Source: JAWVZY01 sp033721955 (GTDB taxonomy: Bacteria; Patescibacteriota; Minisyncoccia; Spechtbacterales; 2-12-FULL-38-22). Taken from it: DNA of 5,149 nt. The position numbers were made by a program, and so were the translations under genes. The notes under the pieces are model-generated. The model saw only the letters and a list, made by a program, of their open reading frames with translations, made no database searches and was not told the origin of the DNA. The stretch spans positions 1 to 5,149 of the forward strand of contig JAWVZY010000047.1 in NCBI GenBank assembly GCA_033721955.1, read 5' to 3'. Shown one piece after another: positions 4,978-5,149 of this stretch. How positions within the stretch are numbered: position 1 is the first letter of the stretch; the number at the start of each line of letters is the position of its first letter.

Positions 4978-5149
4978 TGGAAACTTTAACTCAACTACAC
5001 AAAAGAGCATTAAAAGAGGGCTGGGCTGTGCCTCATTTTAATTTTTCTTCTCTTGCGCAATTAAACGGCATTTTAGACGCACTTCGTGAAATGAAAGCAC
5101 CTGCGGCACTTGGGACAAGTGAAGGGGAGCGTAAATTTTTGGGCGCAAA
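4977..5149 (+). CDS. fba: Class II fructose-bisphosphate aldolase, N-terminal part (truncated by window end)
   Basis: The first 57 residues are present and the gene continues past the window. The family cleaves fructose 1,6-bisphosphate to dihydroxyacetone phosphate and glyceraldehyde 3-phosphate, using a zinc ion. The visible part matches the class II N-terminus: a short helix, then WAVPHFNFSSLAQLNGILDA (the family's usual AVxAFNxxxxExxxAxxxAA region), then APAALGTSEGE, which corresponds to the aPvIlqxSxGa strand. The zinc histidines and catalytic Asp lie further on and cannot be checked. Tagatose-bisphosphate aldolase (GatY/KbaY) belongs to the same family and cannot be excluded from this fragment. 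The gene is third in the operon and overlaps its neighbour by one base. Confidence 0.85.
   Translation, partial: METLTQLHKRALKEGWAVPHFNFSSLAQLNGILDALREMKAPAALGTSEGERKFLGA

Overview
The window reads as bacterial chromosome, most likely from a member of the Candidate Phyla Radiation (Patescibacteria). This placement is an inference. It rests on the AT-rich, tightly packed genes, weak or absent Shine-Dalgarno sites, repeated TAATG stop/start overlaps, and a class II aldolase beside a PfkB-type sugar kinase. No taxonomic marker is present. The long genes contain no in-frame TGA, and the 86-residue ORF ends in TGA, so the standard bacterial code (table 11) applies rather than a TGA-glycine or TGA-tryptophan code.

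Bases 1-968 form a gene-poor, structure-rich stretch. It starts with the last 30 codons of an unidentified gene. A 204-base spacer follows in which at least four hairpins can be drawn. Next comes a small acidic 86-residue ORF of unknown function (300-560). The 408-base gap after it (561-968) is almost a chain of inverted repeats: an 11-bp hairpin (572-605), a perfect 20-bp palindrome that abuts it (606-647), a 265-bp segment bounded by perfect 25-bp inverted repeats (674-698 and 914-938), and a small hairpin (938-954) just before the next ribosome binding site. The 265-bp segment is the most unusual object here. It resembles a MITE-like non-autonomous element or a structured RNA closed by a long stem. 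No target-site duplication is visible.

Bases 969-2624 encode a class II tRNA nucleotidyltransferase (CCA-adding enzyme) with an intact HD domain and an unexplained N-terminal extension of about 90 residues. A strong symmetric hairpin terminator (2641-2677) separates it from the next unit.

Bases 2705-5149 carry an operon of three genes: a PfkB-family carbohydrate kinase, a 426-residue protein I do not recognise, and the start of a class II fructose-bisphosphate aldolase that runs off the window. Each junction overlaps by one base (TAATG), which suggests translational coupling. The kinase has no ribosome binding site, but an extended -10 box lies just upstream of its ATG, so its mRNA may be leaderless. 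A natural reading is a central sugar-phosphate module in which the kinase makes a phosphorylated sugar and the aldolase cleaves a bisphosphate. The unknown middle protein is a candidate partner in the same step or pathway.
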